62,741 nt of DNA from Bacteroidetes bacterium MedPE-SWsnd-G1 (GCA_001874265.1 MPDD01000013.1:1-62741); one strand, 5' to 3'. Numbered from the stretch's first letter, positions 8,620-18,015 are shown. The notes: generated by a model from the sequence alone, not told the origin. Made by a program: numbers and translations.

Positions 8620-10290
8620 TTATTTAGAGTCAAGTGTTTCCTTTCTCAATGGTGAGGTTCTAATTAGATTTTGTCTTTTCCATGCGTCTTCTGAAATTTT
8701 TTCATAGCGTCCGTTTTCTTCAACTGGAAAACGAATTGGCTGCCCAGGAAATACATCTTTAAGAACCTTAGAATCTTTCACTATAATCGTTCCATTCACC
8801 AAAACATATGGAATTCCGGTAGTTGCCAATCCCTGACTACCCGATTTAAAGTTTGCATTTTCAGTTACATTTTCTGCGTCAAAAATTGTGATATCCGCTA
8901 TCATTCCTTCCTGTATTCTTCCTCTTTCCTGCATCGATTTTAACCCTGTATCTCCCATAAATTTTGCTGGCCAATAACTCAATTGAGATAAGGAAAGCAT
9001 TAACGGTACTTTTTGTTCTCTTGCAATTTTTAGAACTGCAGCATGAGTTCCTGCCACTCTTGGATGCCCTGCATATTTTGAAAAATCATCATCCCATGAC
9101 AAAAATTCTCCCTCACTGTTTAGACCTGGCATTCCGTCTCCTGCAACAATAAAACCTTCAACTTTTGTCCATTCTGGCAACCATTTTTTTCTAGGCGGTG
9201 AATAAGCAATAAGCGTTCTACCTGGTTCTTCTTTGGCAAATTTTAGAAACTCTTCTTTGGTAACGAATTTGTCTAACTGAGGATCGTAAATAGTCTCTTC
9301 ATATTTATAACCCATTAGATCTTCCCAAATTGGTGGATTCACAATAGCAGCGGCATAATTCCCGGCACCTGCAATCCAAGGATAATAAGTTGCCCATACA
9401 TTATATCCTTGCTTCCTAGCACTCGCAAGTAACTCTTGAGTTTCCCACCATCCAAAATCATTATCATGATGTATCTGTAAAGGAGCATTCAACGCCATTG
9501 CGTTGGCTATTAATTCTTTAGACCCAATTGGACCTTCAGTTGGAGGTGTTGCGCTTGGATGAAAACGATGATGTACAGACGTTACCCTTCCATATTGGCC
9601 CGCCAATTTCTGAGTTGTATACATTTCATAACTAACAATTGCTTTACCAGCATAACCGATAAGAGAACCTATACCTAGTGCACCTTGTCTTAACTCTTCA
9701 TCTAAAATTTTGTGCACTTCGTTCATTTGAGCATAACTAGAAGTATCATTTGCCCATCCTTCATGACCATCTGCTGCAGACCCTGCTCGATGTACACTTA
9801 ATGCATACGGCATAGATACATCTGGACCCGACAAATCTAATTCAGGATCATGGATTCTCATGCGTGCATATTCTTGCCCAGCAACTGTTCCAAAATTAGC
9901 TTGAGTTGTACCTGTTCGTTTCTCGTACCATTCTGGAATATTAAGAGCTCCTACTTCAAAATCCATTTGAGTTGTAACACCATCTCTTAAATTTACCTTT
10001 ATTCCCCAAGGATCTAGTCCGTGTTGTTCATAATCAATAAAACCTGGCCCTACTACCAGTCCAGTAGCATCAATAGTTTGACTTCCACTTATGTCACTCT
10101 CTGTAATGGCCACAATACGTCCATCTTTTACCCCTACATTTCTTACAGCATCAAAATTAGTTTCAGGATCCATGACTCTACCGTTTATAATGACAACATC
10201 ATAGCCATCAATTGCAACGAAATCTTTTTTATTCTGACATGCGCTAAAAATTAGTACTAAGCCAAGCAGTGTGATAATTTTTTTCATCAT
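8620..10290 (-). CDS. Exported D-aminoacylase-like amidohydrolase (lipoprotein)
   Basis: The first ATG pair lies at 10285-10290. The longer frame upstream begins with TTG and is not preferred. The protein has a lipobox (FSAC), an N-terminal composite beta-domain (VVIINGRVMDPETNFDAVRNVGVKDGRI), then a TIM barrel containing SVHHRFHP and QIHHDND (metal His) and AGDGMPG (Asp). A C-terminal dihydropyrimidinase-like strand set (GMIADITIFDAENV) follows. These fit N-acyl-D-amino-acid deacylases. The first metal motif, normally HxH, reads E-Q-H in FIDYEQHG, so metal binding may differ from that family. It is the last gene of a five-gene operon. The substrate could be N-acyl-D-amino acids or another exported amide. 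Confidence 0.75.
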   Translation of the reverse strand: MMKKIITLLGLVLIFSACQNKKDFVAIDGYDVVIINGRVMDPETNFDAVRNVGVKDGRIVAITESDISGSQTIDATGLVVGPGFIDYEQHGLDPWGIKVNLRDGVTTQMDFEVGALNIPEWYEKRTGTTQANFGTVAGQEYARMRIHDPELDLSGPDVSMPYALSVHRAGSAADGHEGWANDTSSYAQMNEVHKILDEELRQGALGIGSLIGYAGKAIVSYEMYTTQKLAGQYGRVTSVHHRFHPSATPPTEGPIGSKELIANAMALNAPLQIHHDNDFGWWETQELLASARKQGYNVWATYYPWIAGAGNYAAAIVNPPIWEDLMGYKYEETIYDPQLDKFVTKEEFLKFAKEEPGRTLIAYSPPRKKWLPEWTKVEGFIVAGDGMPGLNSEGEFLSWDDDFSKYAGHPRVAGTHAAVLKIAREQKVPLMLSLSQLSYWPAKFMGDTGLKSMQERGRIQEGMIADITIFDAENVTENANFKSGSQGLATTGIPYVLVNGTIIVKDSKVLKDVFPGQPIRFPVEENGRYEKISEDAWKRQNLIRTSPLRKETLDSK

Positions 10291-10307
10291 TTTTATTTTT
10301 ATCAAAT

Positions 10308-11603
10308 TTAAAAGGAAATTCTACTTCGAACGCCATAATAACCTAAAAACTCTTTATTTGTATTTAATGCAGGGTTTATTACGGCCTTTACAATTGGTGA
10401 AATAGATAATGCTTTGGATAGTGTATAGCGATAAAATACCTCACTTAAAAATTGACTTTCGCCTGAAATTGTAGATTCTGTATAATTTATTCCAACACCT
10501 AACATATCATGCGATGTAAAATTCCAACCATGCATTAACGAGACATTTAATTTTGACAAGGTATTTGCACCATCGCCATCTGACATGCCTAAAGTAACTA
10601 CCGGCATATATTTATTCTTTATAAACCATGTACCTTGTATAGAAAACCCTGAACTACTTGGAGAAGCGTACCAGGAATCTTCCGAAAGAATTATCTCATC
10701 AGAATGCCAGTAGGTTGCACTAATTCGTTGAAAATAATATTGATCTCTTCCTGGGGAATAATTCAATTCTATCATTTTCAAGAACTTCCCATTACTCCAA
10801 CCATAGGTTCCCCAATCTAAAAATTTATCTTTTGTTAGATTGTCTCCAGCAACGTCGTTAAGACCTACTACTAATCCAAGGGTCTTTTTTTTATTTAACC
10901 AACCGCCTGCAATAATACCCAAACCAACATTGGACCAATTTACCGTTGGATTTACGGAAAATGCCAAATCAGAAAAATGTTTTAAAGGATGTAACATACC
11001 ATTATAGGTAAACCAATCGGCCATATCAATTTTCCCAACCACAATCGCTGCTCGGTTATTTAAAAAGGATTGCTGGTAATAAAACTCTAAGGCTCTAACA
11101 CTAAAGTCATTAAACATGAGCATTGGTAAAGTTGCCGAACCAGTTTCAAAATTTAGATTTTGAGGCACAATATCTCCAAAATATTTATGGCGTGCATTTA
11201 CCCAAAAAATAAGCGATCCTTTATTCTTTCCTTTTTTACGATTTACAAGATTCCAATTGAAAATGGCATCAAAAACCCCGCCTGCTGTTGACTGCTGATT
11301 AACACTTGAAATTTTTGAAGTAGCACCCATAAAAATGGAACTATAATTAACACTTATTTGTAAGCCTGTTTTTTCATTCACCCCCTTTTTCCATTCAAAC
11401 CAAGGATTCGTAACCTTCACATCCATCCTGTAGTACGGCGCTTTTCGGTCGTCTAACTCCATTTCAACACTTTTATTAGTGGGGTTCGCTAAATAAATAC
11501 CTGATTTATAGCCAGAAAGCGTGGAGTCTCTTTTTTTCTCTTCTTGAGACCAAATGGTTAAACAACAACTCGTAAATAATACTAAAAAAAGACTTCTATT
11601 CAT
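10308..11603 (-). CDS. OprB-like carbohydrate/solute porin
   Basis: This 431-aa protein has a signal peptide (about 1-20, ending WSQ), then a long barrel-like sequence ending in Phe (...RSRISF). Segments such as VVGKIDMADWFTYNGML, FSDLAFSVNP and FYYQQSFLNNRAAIVVGK resemble OprB-type carbohydrate-selective porins, which carry GK-x-D and related motifs near the middle. Its start overlaps the stop of the upstream amidohydrolase gene by 8 bp, so the two are translated from one mRNA. In this operon it most likely lets the substrate or product of the exported hydrolases cross the outer membrane. The solute is not evident, and the operon context argues against assuming a sugar. Confidence 0.62.
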   Translation of the reverse strand: MNRSLFLVLFTSCCLTIWSQEEKKRDSTLSGYKSGIYLANPTNKSVEMELDDRKAPYYRMDVKVTNPWFEWKKGVNEKTGLQISVNYSSIFMGATSKISSVNQQSTAGGVFDAIFNWNLVNRKKGKNKGSLIFWVNARHKYFGDIVPQNLNFETGSATLPMLMFNDFSVRALEFYYQQSFLNNRAAIVVGKIDMADWFTYNGMLHPLKHFSDLAFSVNPTVNWSNVGLGIIAGGWLNKKKTLGLVVGLNDVAGDNLTKDKFLDWGTYGWSNGKFLKMIELNYSPGRDQYYFQRISATYWHSDEIILSEDSWYASPSSSGFSIQGTWFIKNKYMPVVTLGMSDGDGANTLSKLNVSLMHGWNFTSHDMLGVGINYTESTISGESQFLSEVFYRYTLSKALSISPIVKAVINPALNTNKEFLGYYGVRSRISF

Positions 11604-12936
11604 TCAGAGTGTTCTTATAAATCACACCATCTTTCATGATTAAATCAAAAGTTTCGTCAGGAGTAGTCAACAAATTAATATCTTCCAATGGATTTCCATT
11701 AATTACAATAAGATCTGCGTAGGCACCTACTTTTATAACCCCCGTAGGACCTTCATAATACGGATTATTTGGTCCCATCTCACCAATGAGTTTGTGGGCG
11801 TTACCCGTAGCCGTAATTAATGCCTCTGCATTGGACATATATTTTGCCAATTGAACAAACTCTTGATTGGCGCTATCATCCATTTCAATAGTTGTTGCTG
11901 GTGTGGCTAAAATATCGGTACCAAATACCAAAGTAACCCCTTCTTTAACTGCTGCTCTCATCCCATCTGGGTAAGCGTCATAAACTTGCATGAATTTATT
12001 ATAACTTACTGGAGATAACATAGATTTTAATGCCTCTTTTGGGACAGAAAACACGGGAGATAATGTTGCTCCCATATACACATTTTTTTTGGCCATTAAG
12101 CCCGCAGTTTCCTTTGTAATCATAGGTGCATGTATAATATACTTCACACCATTTTCCACAGCTTCTTTTACTGACCTATCCGTATAAGCATGAGCTGCAA
12201 CAAATGTTCCCCATGACGCGGCAGCCTCAACTGCTGCTCTGGTTTCCGCTGGCGAGGACTGTTTTGAATGTAACGGGTCGAATTGACTTGAGACACCACC
12301 ACCGGCCATTATTTTTATTTGGGTAGCTCCGCGACGTAGGTTTTGACGAACACAACGTCTTACTTCTGTTTCTCCATCGGCAATACAAGCAAATTGACTA
12401 TCCCAAGGATGTGTGCTACTTCCAGCCAAATTAGGGTGTATCTCATTTGGATTTCTAAAATCACCATGCCCCGAAGTTTGCGTTATAAAAGCTTCTGATG
12501 GATAAATTCTTGGTCCTTTATAGATTCCTTCATCCACTAATTTTTGCGCAAATTTTGCAGGGCCACCTACATCCATAATAGTGGTAAAACCGTTCATAAG
12601 CATACCTTCTAAGCGGGCCGCCGCAAGCGCACCGGTATACAATAAATCTAAATTATTACGAGAATCCGTAACGTTTCTAAATAAGGCAACATGCGTGTGC
12701 ATATCGTGAAAGCCCGGTGTTAATGTTCGACCACCACCATCAATAACGGTCGCTTCTTTTGGCGCCTTAAGGTCTTGCCCAATTTCTTTAATCAAATTTT
12801 TTTCTATAAGCACATCTTGTCCCATAGATAACTTTTTACTTTCACCATCAAAAATGTTTACATTTTTAATTAAAGTAGTTTGTGCTGTTAATGATATTGC
12901 CATAAATACAATGGCTAAAAAAAATAGATTTTTCAT
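11596..12936 (-). CDS. Exported Xaa-Pro dipeptidase-like amidohydrolase
   Basis: The ATG at 12936 is chosen because it opens a normal signal peptide (MKNLFFLAIVFMAISLTAQ); an in-frame ATG at 12966 would add ten Ile/Asn-rich residues. The TIM barrel has an intact DMHTHV (HxH), a lysine in IKIMAGGGVSS (the likely carboxylated Lys), AHAYT and IIHAPM (metal His), and FGTDI (Asp). The C-terminal strand set GAYADLIVINGNPLEDI is typical of prolidase-like or imidazolonepropionase-like amidohydrolases. It would hydrolyse small amides or Xaa-Pro dipeptides in the periplasm. It overlaps the porin gene downstream and is followed upstream by the M19-like gene. Confidence 0.78.
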   Translation of the reverse strand: MKNLFFLAIVFMAISLTAQTTLIKNVNIFDGESKKLSMGQDVLIEKNLIKEIGQDLKAPKEATVIDGGGRTLTPGFHDMHTHVALFRNVTDSRNNLDLLYTGALAAARLEGMLMNGFTTIMDVGGPAKFAQKLVDEGIYKGPRIYPSEAFITQTSGHGDFRNPNEIHPNLAGSSTHPWDSQFACIADGETEVRRCVRQNLRRGATQIKIMAGGGVSSQFDPLHSKQSSPAETRAAVEAAASWGTFVAAHAYTDRSVKEAVENGVKYIIHAPMITKETAGLMAKKNVYMGATLSPVFSVPKEALKSMLSPVSYNKFMQVYDAYPDGMRAAVKEGVTLVFGTDILATPATTIEMDDSANQEFVQLAKYMSNAEALITATGNAHKLIGEMGPNNPYYEGPTGVIKVGAYADLIVINGNPLEDINLLTTPDETFDLIMKDGVIYKNTLNE

Positions 12937-12980
12937 AATATTAATAATAATAATATTTAAAAGCATTAAAAAAACAGGTC

Positions 12981-14282
12981 TTAACCAATCACTTCTTTAA
13001 TCAAACGCATATGGTTCCCGCCCATTACTTTTATGATACGATCATCGCTCCAACCCATAGCAATCATACCTCTTGTTAAGTTAGGGTAACCAGAATGGTT
13101 CTCCATTCCTTTGAACCCATCTGACCAAGGCCATAATTCTACATTAACACTTTCAACTGCAGATGGCGGCCAATCAGGAGAAGTTAAAAATTCTGGCATC
13201 GAAGGCGCTTGCACTTGATCTAGAGCAAAACCAACGGCATCTTCACCTAGAAGGTTTACGGCATACTCAATACATTTTAAAAATGCAGGTACATCAGAGT
13301 ATTGTGGTAAATCAGGCCCAAATGTACTTGGACTTCCTACAACACCAAACACACCTCCATTTTCTACCAATTTTTTCAATCCTTTATCGTTATGTGTCCT
13401 TGGGTTTTTTGGTGAAATTGCTCTTAAACCAGCATGAGAACAGGTAATTGGTTTTGTTGAAACATCAATCGCATCTTCCATGGTTAATGAACTAGAATGC
13501 CCAACATCTACCAACATGCCTATTTCATTCATTATCTCTATGCTTTCTTTTCCAAAAGTTTTCAATCCACCATCTCTAGGGTCCATACAACCACTGGCTA
13601 AGCATCCTCCTCGGTTATAGGCTAGTTGTGTTCTTCTAATACCCAGGTCATAGGCCTTTTTAATATTATCTAATTGATTTCCGATATAGTACCCATTCTG
13701 GGCATCTGGCATAAGGGCAACCTTTCCTTCAGTTGCAGCTTGTAAAATATCGGCATGATTAAGGCAAACTTTCATTTTGCCTTCTGTCTTTTCAAGCTCT
13801 TTGATAAACTCCATGTTTTCCGCAATCGTTTCCAAAGTCCACCATCCAGATTTTTCAATCTCCAATTCTGAAGGGTCCTCATATCCATGAACTTTTGCCC
13901 ATGGAAATGCATCTACGGTCATACTACCTCCAACACCTTTGGCTCCACCAGCGAGCATGTTGTCATACAAACCGTCAAACCAATCTACCTCTGGCTCTGA
14001 ATCGAAAATCACAATTTTACTGTGCAATTCTTTCGCTCTTGCTTCTTGATCTGGTGTTAAACCAAAATCAATCACAGTAGCGGGTTTCGTATGATAGGGA
14101 TAGTAATGCTTTGGATAATTTTTTTGAGTAGTTGATGCTGCGGCCCCACCTGTACTTTTAGTCCCATCAGCAGAATTACAACTTGATGCAAGCGTTCCAA
14201 GACTCACCGCAGCAGTTCCCATTGCTGCAAGACCTAAAAAATTTCTTCTGTCTAGTTTTGACTGATTGTCTTTATTTTTCAT
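12981..14282 (-). CDS. Tat/lipoprotein membrane-dipeptidase-like protein (M19 family), metal ligands altered
   Basis: The 433-aa product starts with a Tat leader (DRRNFLGLAAMG) that ends in a lipobox (ASSC, Cys35), so it should be folded, exported and lipidated. The body follows the M19 renal-dipeptidase layout: LGIRRTQLAYN, GLKTFGKESIEIMNEIGMLVDVGHSS (His262), CSHAGLRAI (His283) and FALD (Asp355). By eye, the usual N-terminal H-x-D pair is E96-x-E98 and the bridging Glu is Gln195. Known M19 enzymes cleave dipeptides, beta-lactams or D-amino-acid dipeptides. With four or five of the normal ligands not all intact, activity and metal content are uncertain. It lies in an operon with amidohydrolases. 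Confidence 0.72.
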   Translation of the reverse strand: MKNKDNQSKLDRRNFLGLAAMGTAAVSLGTLASSCNSADGTKSTGGAAASTTQKNYPKHYYPYHTKPATVIDFGLTPDQEARAKELHSKIVIFDSEPEVDWFDGLYDNMLAGGAKGVGGSMTVDAFPWAKVHGYEDPSELEIEKSGWWTLETIAENMEFIKELEKTEGKMKVCLNHADILQAATEGKVALMPDAQNGYYIGNQLDNIKKAYDLGIRRTQLAYNRGGCLASGCMDPRDGGLKTFGKESIEIMNEIGMLVDVGHSSSLTMEDAIDVSTKPITCSHAGLRAISPKNPRTHNDKGLKKLVENGGVFGVVGSPSTFGPDLPQYSDVPAFLKCIEYAVNLLGEDAVGFALDQVQAPSMPEFLTSPDWPPSAVESVNVELWPWSDGFKGMENHSGYPNLTRGMIAMGWSDDRIIKVMGGNHMRLIKEVIG

Positions 14283-14311
14283 AATGTTTTATTGTTAATT
14301 ATTAAGGATAA

Positions 14312-15151
14312 TTACCAAGGTCTTTTCAATCTTGGTGTAATATTGAATCTAAGGCCCCATTTAGGCCCAAATAGATCTGGTTGTGATACATAGTAATTGA
14401 ATTGTACGCCTACCTTTACAGGAGTTTTTCCCATCATAATAGTTCTAAACGGACCACCACCAATAGGTAAAGTTAAGCCTTCGGTTTTCCAGTTGTATGA
14501 AAACGGTGGTGAGGCTACAAATTGCCATCCATTACCGAGGCCAACAAAAAATACATATTGACCACCCAATACATGGTGTTTATCTCCACTCCCCGATAGT
14601 TGAAATGAATTGTTAATTATCAAAATACCACCTGCTTTTGCTCCTAATTTTCCAATTAATAAAGAAGGGCCTAAACGCCATTCGCCTCTTAAGTCTTTAC
14701 TGCTATTGGTTGGTATATTTGCAACGGCACCATAACCAAACATAACCCCAGTTTCTGTATTTGTACCGGCATATAAAATATCAATCGGTATATCTCCAAA
14801 ATGCAACCCTCCTGCCGATTCAAAACCATTAGATTTATAAACTGGCGCTGCAAAGTTGAACGTAAATAATGGTCGAATAATTAAATTTTTGCCATTCTTT
14901 AACGGAAAAGGTAAAGGAGGCTGCACCCCTAATAAATTTATACTTTGATCACTTGCTCCTGGCAAATCTCCTGTCATTTTCTGATAATCATAAAACATAG
15001 ACAGGTTGAACATCGGTAAGGTCGGATTCGACATTTCCTTTGCTATTTCATCCATAGACTTTTCTTCTTCAGAAGATTCTTCTTGTGCAAAAACAGCTAA
15101 AAAAGCACAAAAAACGCAGACTAAGGTTAGCAGAGAACTTTTCATATTCAT
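14312..15151 (-). CDS. Outer-membrane transporter-like protein ('neuromedin U' family)
   Basis: The 279-aa product begins with a signal peptide (ending VFAQ) and a Glu-rich linker (EESSEEEKSMDEIAKEM). The segment SMFYDYQKMTGDLPGASDQS, then PPLPFPLKNGKNLIIRPLFTF, is the hallmark of bacterial outer-membrane proteins that are often mislabelled neuromedin U. They are small barrels, possibly solute channels. A C-terminal FNITPRLKRPW gives the aromatic end. It is the first gene of the minus-strand operon, so it should be made with the dipeptidase and amidohydrolases. The solute is unknown. Confidence 0.68.
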   Translation of the reverse strand: MNMKSSLLTLVCVFCAFLAVFAQEESSEEEKSMDEIAKEMSNPTLPMFNLSMFYDYQKMTGDLPGASDQSINLLGVQPPLPFPLKNGKNLIIRPLFTFNFAAPVYKSNGFESAGGLHFGDIPIDILYAGTNTETGVMFGYGAVANIPTNSSKDLRGEWRLGPSLLIGKLGAKAGGILIINNSFQLSGSGDKHHVLGGQYVFFVGLGNGWQFVASPPFSYNWKTEGLTLPIGGGPFRTIMMGKTPVKVGVQFNYYVSQPDLFGPKWGLRFNITPRLKRPW

Positions 15152-15171
15152 ATATTTTTAAGATAAATATA

Positions 15172-15210
15172 CAAAAAAAAAGCCGCTCTAAATTTCTACT
15201 AGAGCGACTT
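15172..15210 (-). terminator. Rho-independent terminator for dsbD
   Basis: On the minus strand the 9-bp stem (around 15182-15190 with 15200-15208) contains a G-U pair that would be a mismatch on the plus strand, and it is followed by nine U. This shows it terminates minus-strand transcripts coming from dsbD at 15236. Confidence 0.85.
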
Positions 15211-15235
15211 CTTTATGCCAATACTTTATGTTTTC

Positions 15236-17221
15236 TTACTTAAACTTAGACACTCCGTCTTTTAACCAAGCATAATATTCATCTACATCAGGTGTATAAG
15301 CTACTGGTTCGTTTAATGATTTTTCATCATGGCCCATTAAAACATAATAAGGCTGCGAATTGGTCTCATATTTCAAGGCTTGTAATTCACTCCATTTCTG
15401 TCCTATGTATTTTAATTTCTTACCAGGACGCAATTTCGAATCTATTTCCATTCCTTCTGGCAATGGTCGTTTGTCATCTACATACAAAGAAATTAAAACG
15501 ACGTCATTCTTTAGAATACTTAATACTTCTGGTTCTACCCATACATTTTGTTCCATTTTTCTGCAATTCACACAAGCATGTCCAGTAAAATCTAACATAA
15601 CAGGTTTTCCTATTTTTCTGGCGTAAGCCAACCCTAAATCGTAATCGTTAAAGGCTAAAATATCATGTGGTGCCATTAAATGTGCTCCTTCTGGAATGTC
15701 TCCAACATGACTACTTCCGCCTCCTGAGCCTAATTTCTCAAACCCTACTCCGTATGGAGATTCACTATAATGTTGTGCTGGCGGAAATGCACTGATTAAA
15801 TCTAAAGGCGCTCCCCAAAGACCCGGTAACATATACAATGTAAATGATAGGGACACAAGACCTAAACTTAATCTACCAACAGAAATATGAGTTAATGGAC
15901 TATCGTGAGGCAACTTAATTTTACCAAATAAATACAATGTAAGTGTACCAAAAATAGCAATCCAAATTGCTAAGAAAACTTCACGCTCTAACCAATGTAA
16001 TTGCAATACCAAATCGGCATTTGATAAGAATTTAAATGCCAAGGCTAATTCTAAAAATCCTAATACAACTTTAACCGTATTCAACCATCCTCCAGACTTT
16101 GGCAATGAATTTAACCAACCTGGAAAAGCGGCAAAAAATGCAAAGGGTAAAGCGATAGCCAATGAAAATCCTAACATCCCTACTATTGGTGCCATCCCTC
16201 CTTTAGATGCGGCTTCTACAAGCAAGGTCCCAACTATGGGTCCAGTGCACGAAAAAGATACAATAGCCAGTGCTAAGGCCATAAAAAAGATCCCAACCAA
16301 GCCACCTCTATCGGCTTGCTTATCAACTTTTGTTCCCCAAGAACTTGGTAAAACTATTTCGAATGCACCTAAAAAGGAAACTGCAAAAACAATTAATAAC
16401 ACAAAGAAAATAAGATTGAACCAAACATTGGTAGACAGTGCATTTAAAGCATCTGCACCAAAAATTGCCGTAACTCCAGAACCTAAAGCAACATAAATGG
16501 CGATGATGGATAAACCATAAATAACGGCATTTCTAATTCCTGCAGCCTTCGATTTACTTTGCTTGGTAAAGAAACTTACCGTCATCGGAATCATTGGGAA
16601 TACACATGGTGTTAACAATGCTGCAAACCCTGATAAAAAGGCTATAAAAAAGATAGCCCAAAGTCCTTTTTTCTTTTTCTTTTTTGCATCTGAATCGTTT
16701 ACTTTTGAGTCAATATCTGATGTTACATTAGATGTAATTTCCTCGTTATTAGCAGATGCAGATACAGGAACTGCAGCATCGAGATTAAATTCTAAATCTA
16801 TTTCGGTTGGCGGTGAACATTGTTTGTCATCACAAGCCATAAACTCTACAAAACCAATGATTTTATTTACATCTTCAGAGATCTTTACTTTCTGAACAAA
16901 CCTTGCTTGGTGTTCAAAATATTTGATCTCCATTTCAAAAACTGCATCTTGAACAGTAATACCTTTTTCTTCTAATGTGTTTCCTATGATTTTAATTTTT
17001 CCTCCTTCATCATCATAAATAAAAGAGGTCGGAATTGGACCATCATCAGGTACATCTTGAGAATATAAGTGCGAGCCCTCTTCAATGGTTGCTATTGAGA
17101 TTAAATTATATTCCGTTTCCGAAATTTTCTCAACGCTTGTACTCCATTTTACTGGATCGTAAATCTGAGCGTTTACAGTGGCACTTACCAACAATAAAAG
17201 TGCTATAATTAGTTTTTTCAT
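15236..17221 (-). CDS. dsbD: Thiol:disulfide interchange protein DsbD
   Basis: This 661-aa inner-membrane protein moves reducing power from cytoplasmic thioredoxin to the periplasm. The three expected parts are all visible. After a signal peptide, the N-terminal immunoglobulin-like domain carries Cys130 and Cys135 (CDDKQC). The membrane domain (about 188-480) carries Cys206 in LLTPCVFPM and Cys325 in SFSCTGP. The C-terminal thioredoxin domain carries CVNC at 550-553. A run of lysines precedes the first membrane helix. It lies 12 bp after a gene coding for a stand-alone copy of the N-terminal domain. Periplasmic c-type cytochromes elsewhere in the window would need such a system for heme attachment. 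Confidence 0.93.
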   Translation of the reverse strand: MKKLIIALLLLVSATVNAQIYDPVKWSTSVEKISETEYNLISIATIEEGSHLYSQDVPDDGPIPTSFIYDDEGGKIKIIGNTLEEKGITVQDAVFEMEIKYFEHQARFVQKVKISEDVNKIIGFVEFMACDDKQCSPPTEIDLEFNLDAAVPVSASANNEEITSNVTSDIDSKVNDSDAKKKKKKGLWAIFFIAFLSGFAALLTPCVFPMIPMTVSFFTKQSKSKAAGIRNAVIYGLSIIAIYVALGSGVTAIFGADALNALSTNVWFNLIFFVLLIVFAVSFLGAFEIVLPSSWGTKVDKQADRGGLVGIFFMALALAIVSFSCTGPIVGTLLVEAASKGGMAPIVGMLGFSLAIALPFAFFAAFPGWLNSLPKSGGWLNTVKVVLGFLELALAFKFLSNADLVLQLHWLEREVFLAIWIAIFGTLTLYLFGKIKLPHDSPLTHISVGRLSLGLVSLSFTLYMLPGLWGAPLDLISAFPPAQHYSESPYGVGFEKLGSGGGSSHVGDIPEGAHLMAPHDILAFNDYDLGLAYARKIGKPVMLDFTGHACVNCRKMEQNVWVEPEVLSILKNDVVLISLYVDDKRPLPEGMEIDSKLRPGKKLKYIGQKWSELQALKYETNSQPYYVLMGHDEKSLNEPVAYTPDVDEYYAWLKDGVSKFK

Positions 17222-17233
17222 TCTAAATTTTAG

Positions 17234-17686
17234 TTATGATTTTGGAATATCAAATGATAAATCCACTTCATTAGGCGGTAAACATTGTGTATCATTACAA
17301 ACCATAAATTCTACCACGCCATTAACAACAAATGCATCCGTTGTCTTCAGTCGAATTCGTTGTTTAAATACAGCCTCGTCTTCAAAGTACTTAATATCTA
17401 ATTCAAAAACTTTATCGTACACTTCATGTCCTTTACCCTCTTTGGTATTTCCTTTTTTTAGAAAATTAGAAGAACCTTCAAACACGAAAGTAGTTGGAAT
17501 GGGACCATATTCTGGAACACTTTGAGAATATACATGCCATCCTGCATCTATTGTAGCAGTAGCAATTAAATCAAATTCGTTCTCCGAAATTTTTTCAACA
17601 CTTGTACTCCATTTTACTGGCTCTAATATCTGAGCTTGCGCAGCAACGCTCACAATTAAAATGAAACTGAGTAATAGTTTTTTCAT
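17234..17686 (-). CDS. Stand-alone DsbD N-terminal-domain protein
   Basis: The 150-aa product is a signal peptide plus one DsbD-alpha-like domain and nothing else. Its sequence follows the start of the DsbD downstream closely (both read PVKWSTSVEKISE soon after the leader) and both cysteines are at the same positions, 130 and 135 (CNDTQC). It therefore looks like a duplication of the N-terminal third of DsbD. It is likely a soluble periplasmic thiol shuttle that either receives electrons from the DsbD membrane domain or competes with the attached domain. It is the first gene of a two-gene operon with dsbD. The partner protein is unknown. Confidence 0.85.
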   Translation of the reverse strand: MKKLLLSFILIVSVAAQAQILEPVKWSTSVEKISENEFDLIATATIDAGWHVYSQSVPEYGPIPTTFVFEGSSNFLKKGNTKEGKGHEVYDKVFELDIKYFEDEAVFKQRIRLKTTDAFVVNGVVEFMVCNDTQCLPPNEVDLSFDIPKS

Positions 17687-18015
17687 GTTTAGTCAATTAT
17701 AATCGCAAAAATCTAACAAACTATTAAATTTCTGCATTAACAGAATGTTAAAATAATTGAAAACAAATCTAGTAAAACTAAGAGAAACTATTTAGTTTAA
17801 AATGGGCAATGTATATATTATAGGGATATCCTAAAAAAATTAAGGCCCCAATTGTCTGTGGGAACATTTGAAGCCTTTCTCTTTTTCATAAACCTTACAC
17901 ATCTTAACTAAACCTTACAATTCTATAGATTTGTAAAAAAGTTTAGAAGTATCTTATAGATAGTGTAAAGTAACTACCAAATAAAATACTGCACAATACT
18001 CAATTTGAGTATTTT
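17687..18015. other. Intergenic region of 329 bp, no gene seen
   Basis: This A/T-rich stretch lies upstream of the DsbD pair and downstream of the LuxR-type gene, both on the minus strand. I found no coding frame of convincing quality. A perfect short inverted repeat (AATACTCAA/TTGAGTATT at 17995-18013) sits right after the LuxR stop, but it lacks a U-tract on the minus strand and is not called a terminator. CAAA-rich positions near 17705-17725 approach the reverse complement of TAnnTTTG but do not match it fully. Confidence 0.5.

Noticed and set aside
17995..18013. Inverted repeat AATACTCAA/TTGAGTATT after the LuxR stop
   Set aside because: It has no U-tract on the minus strand and an almost zero loop, so it is not a convincing terminator.
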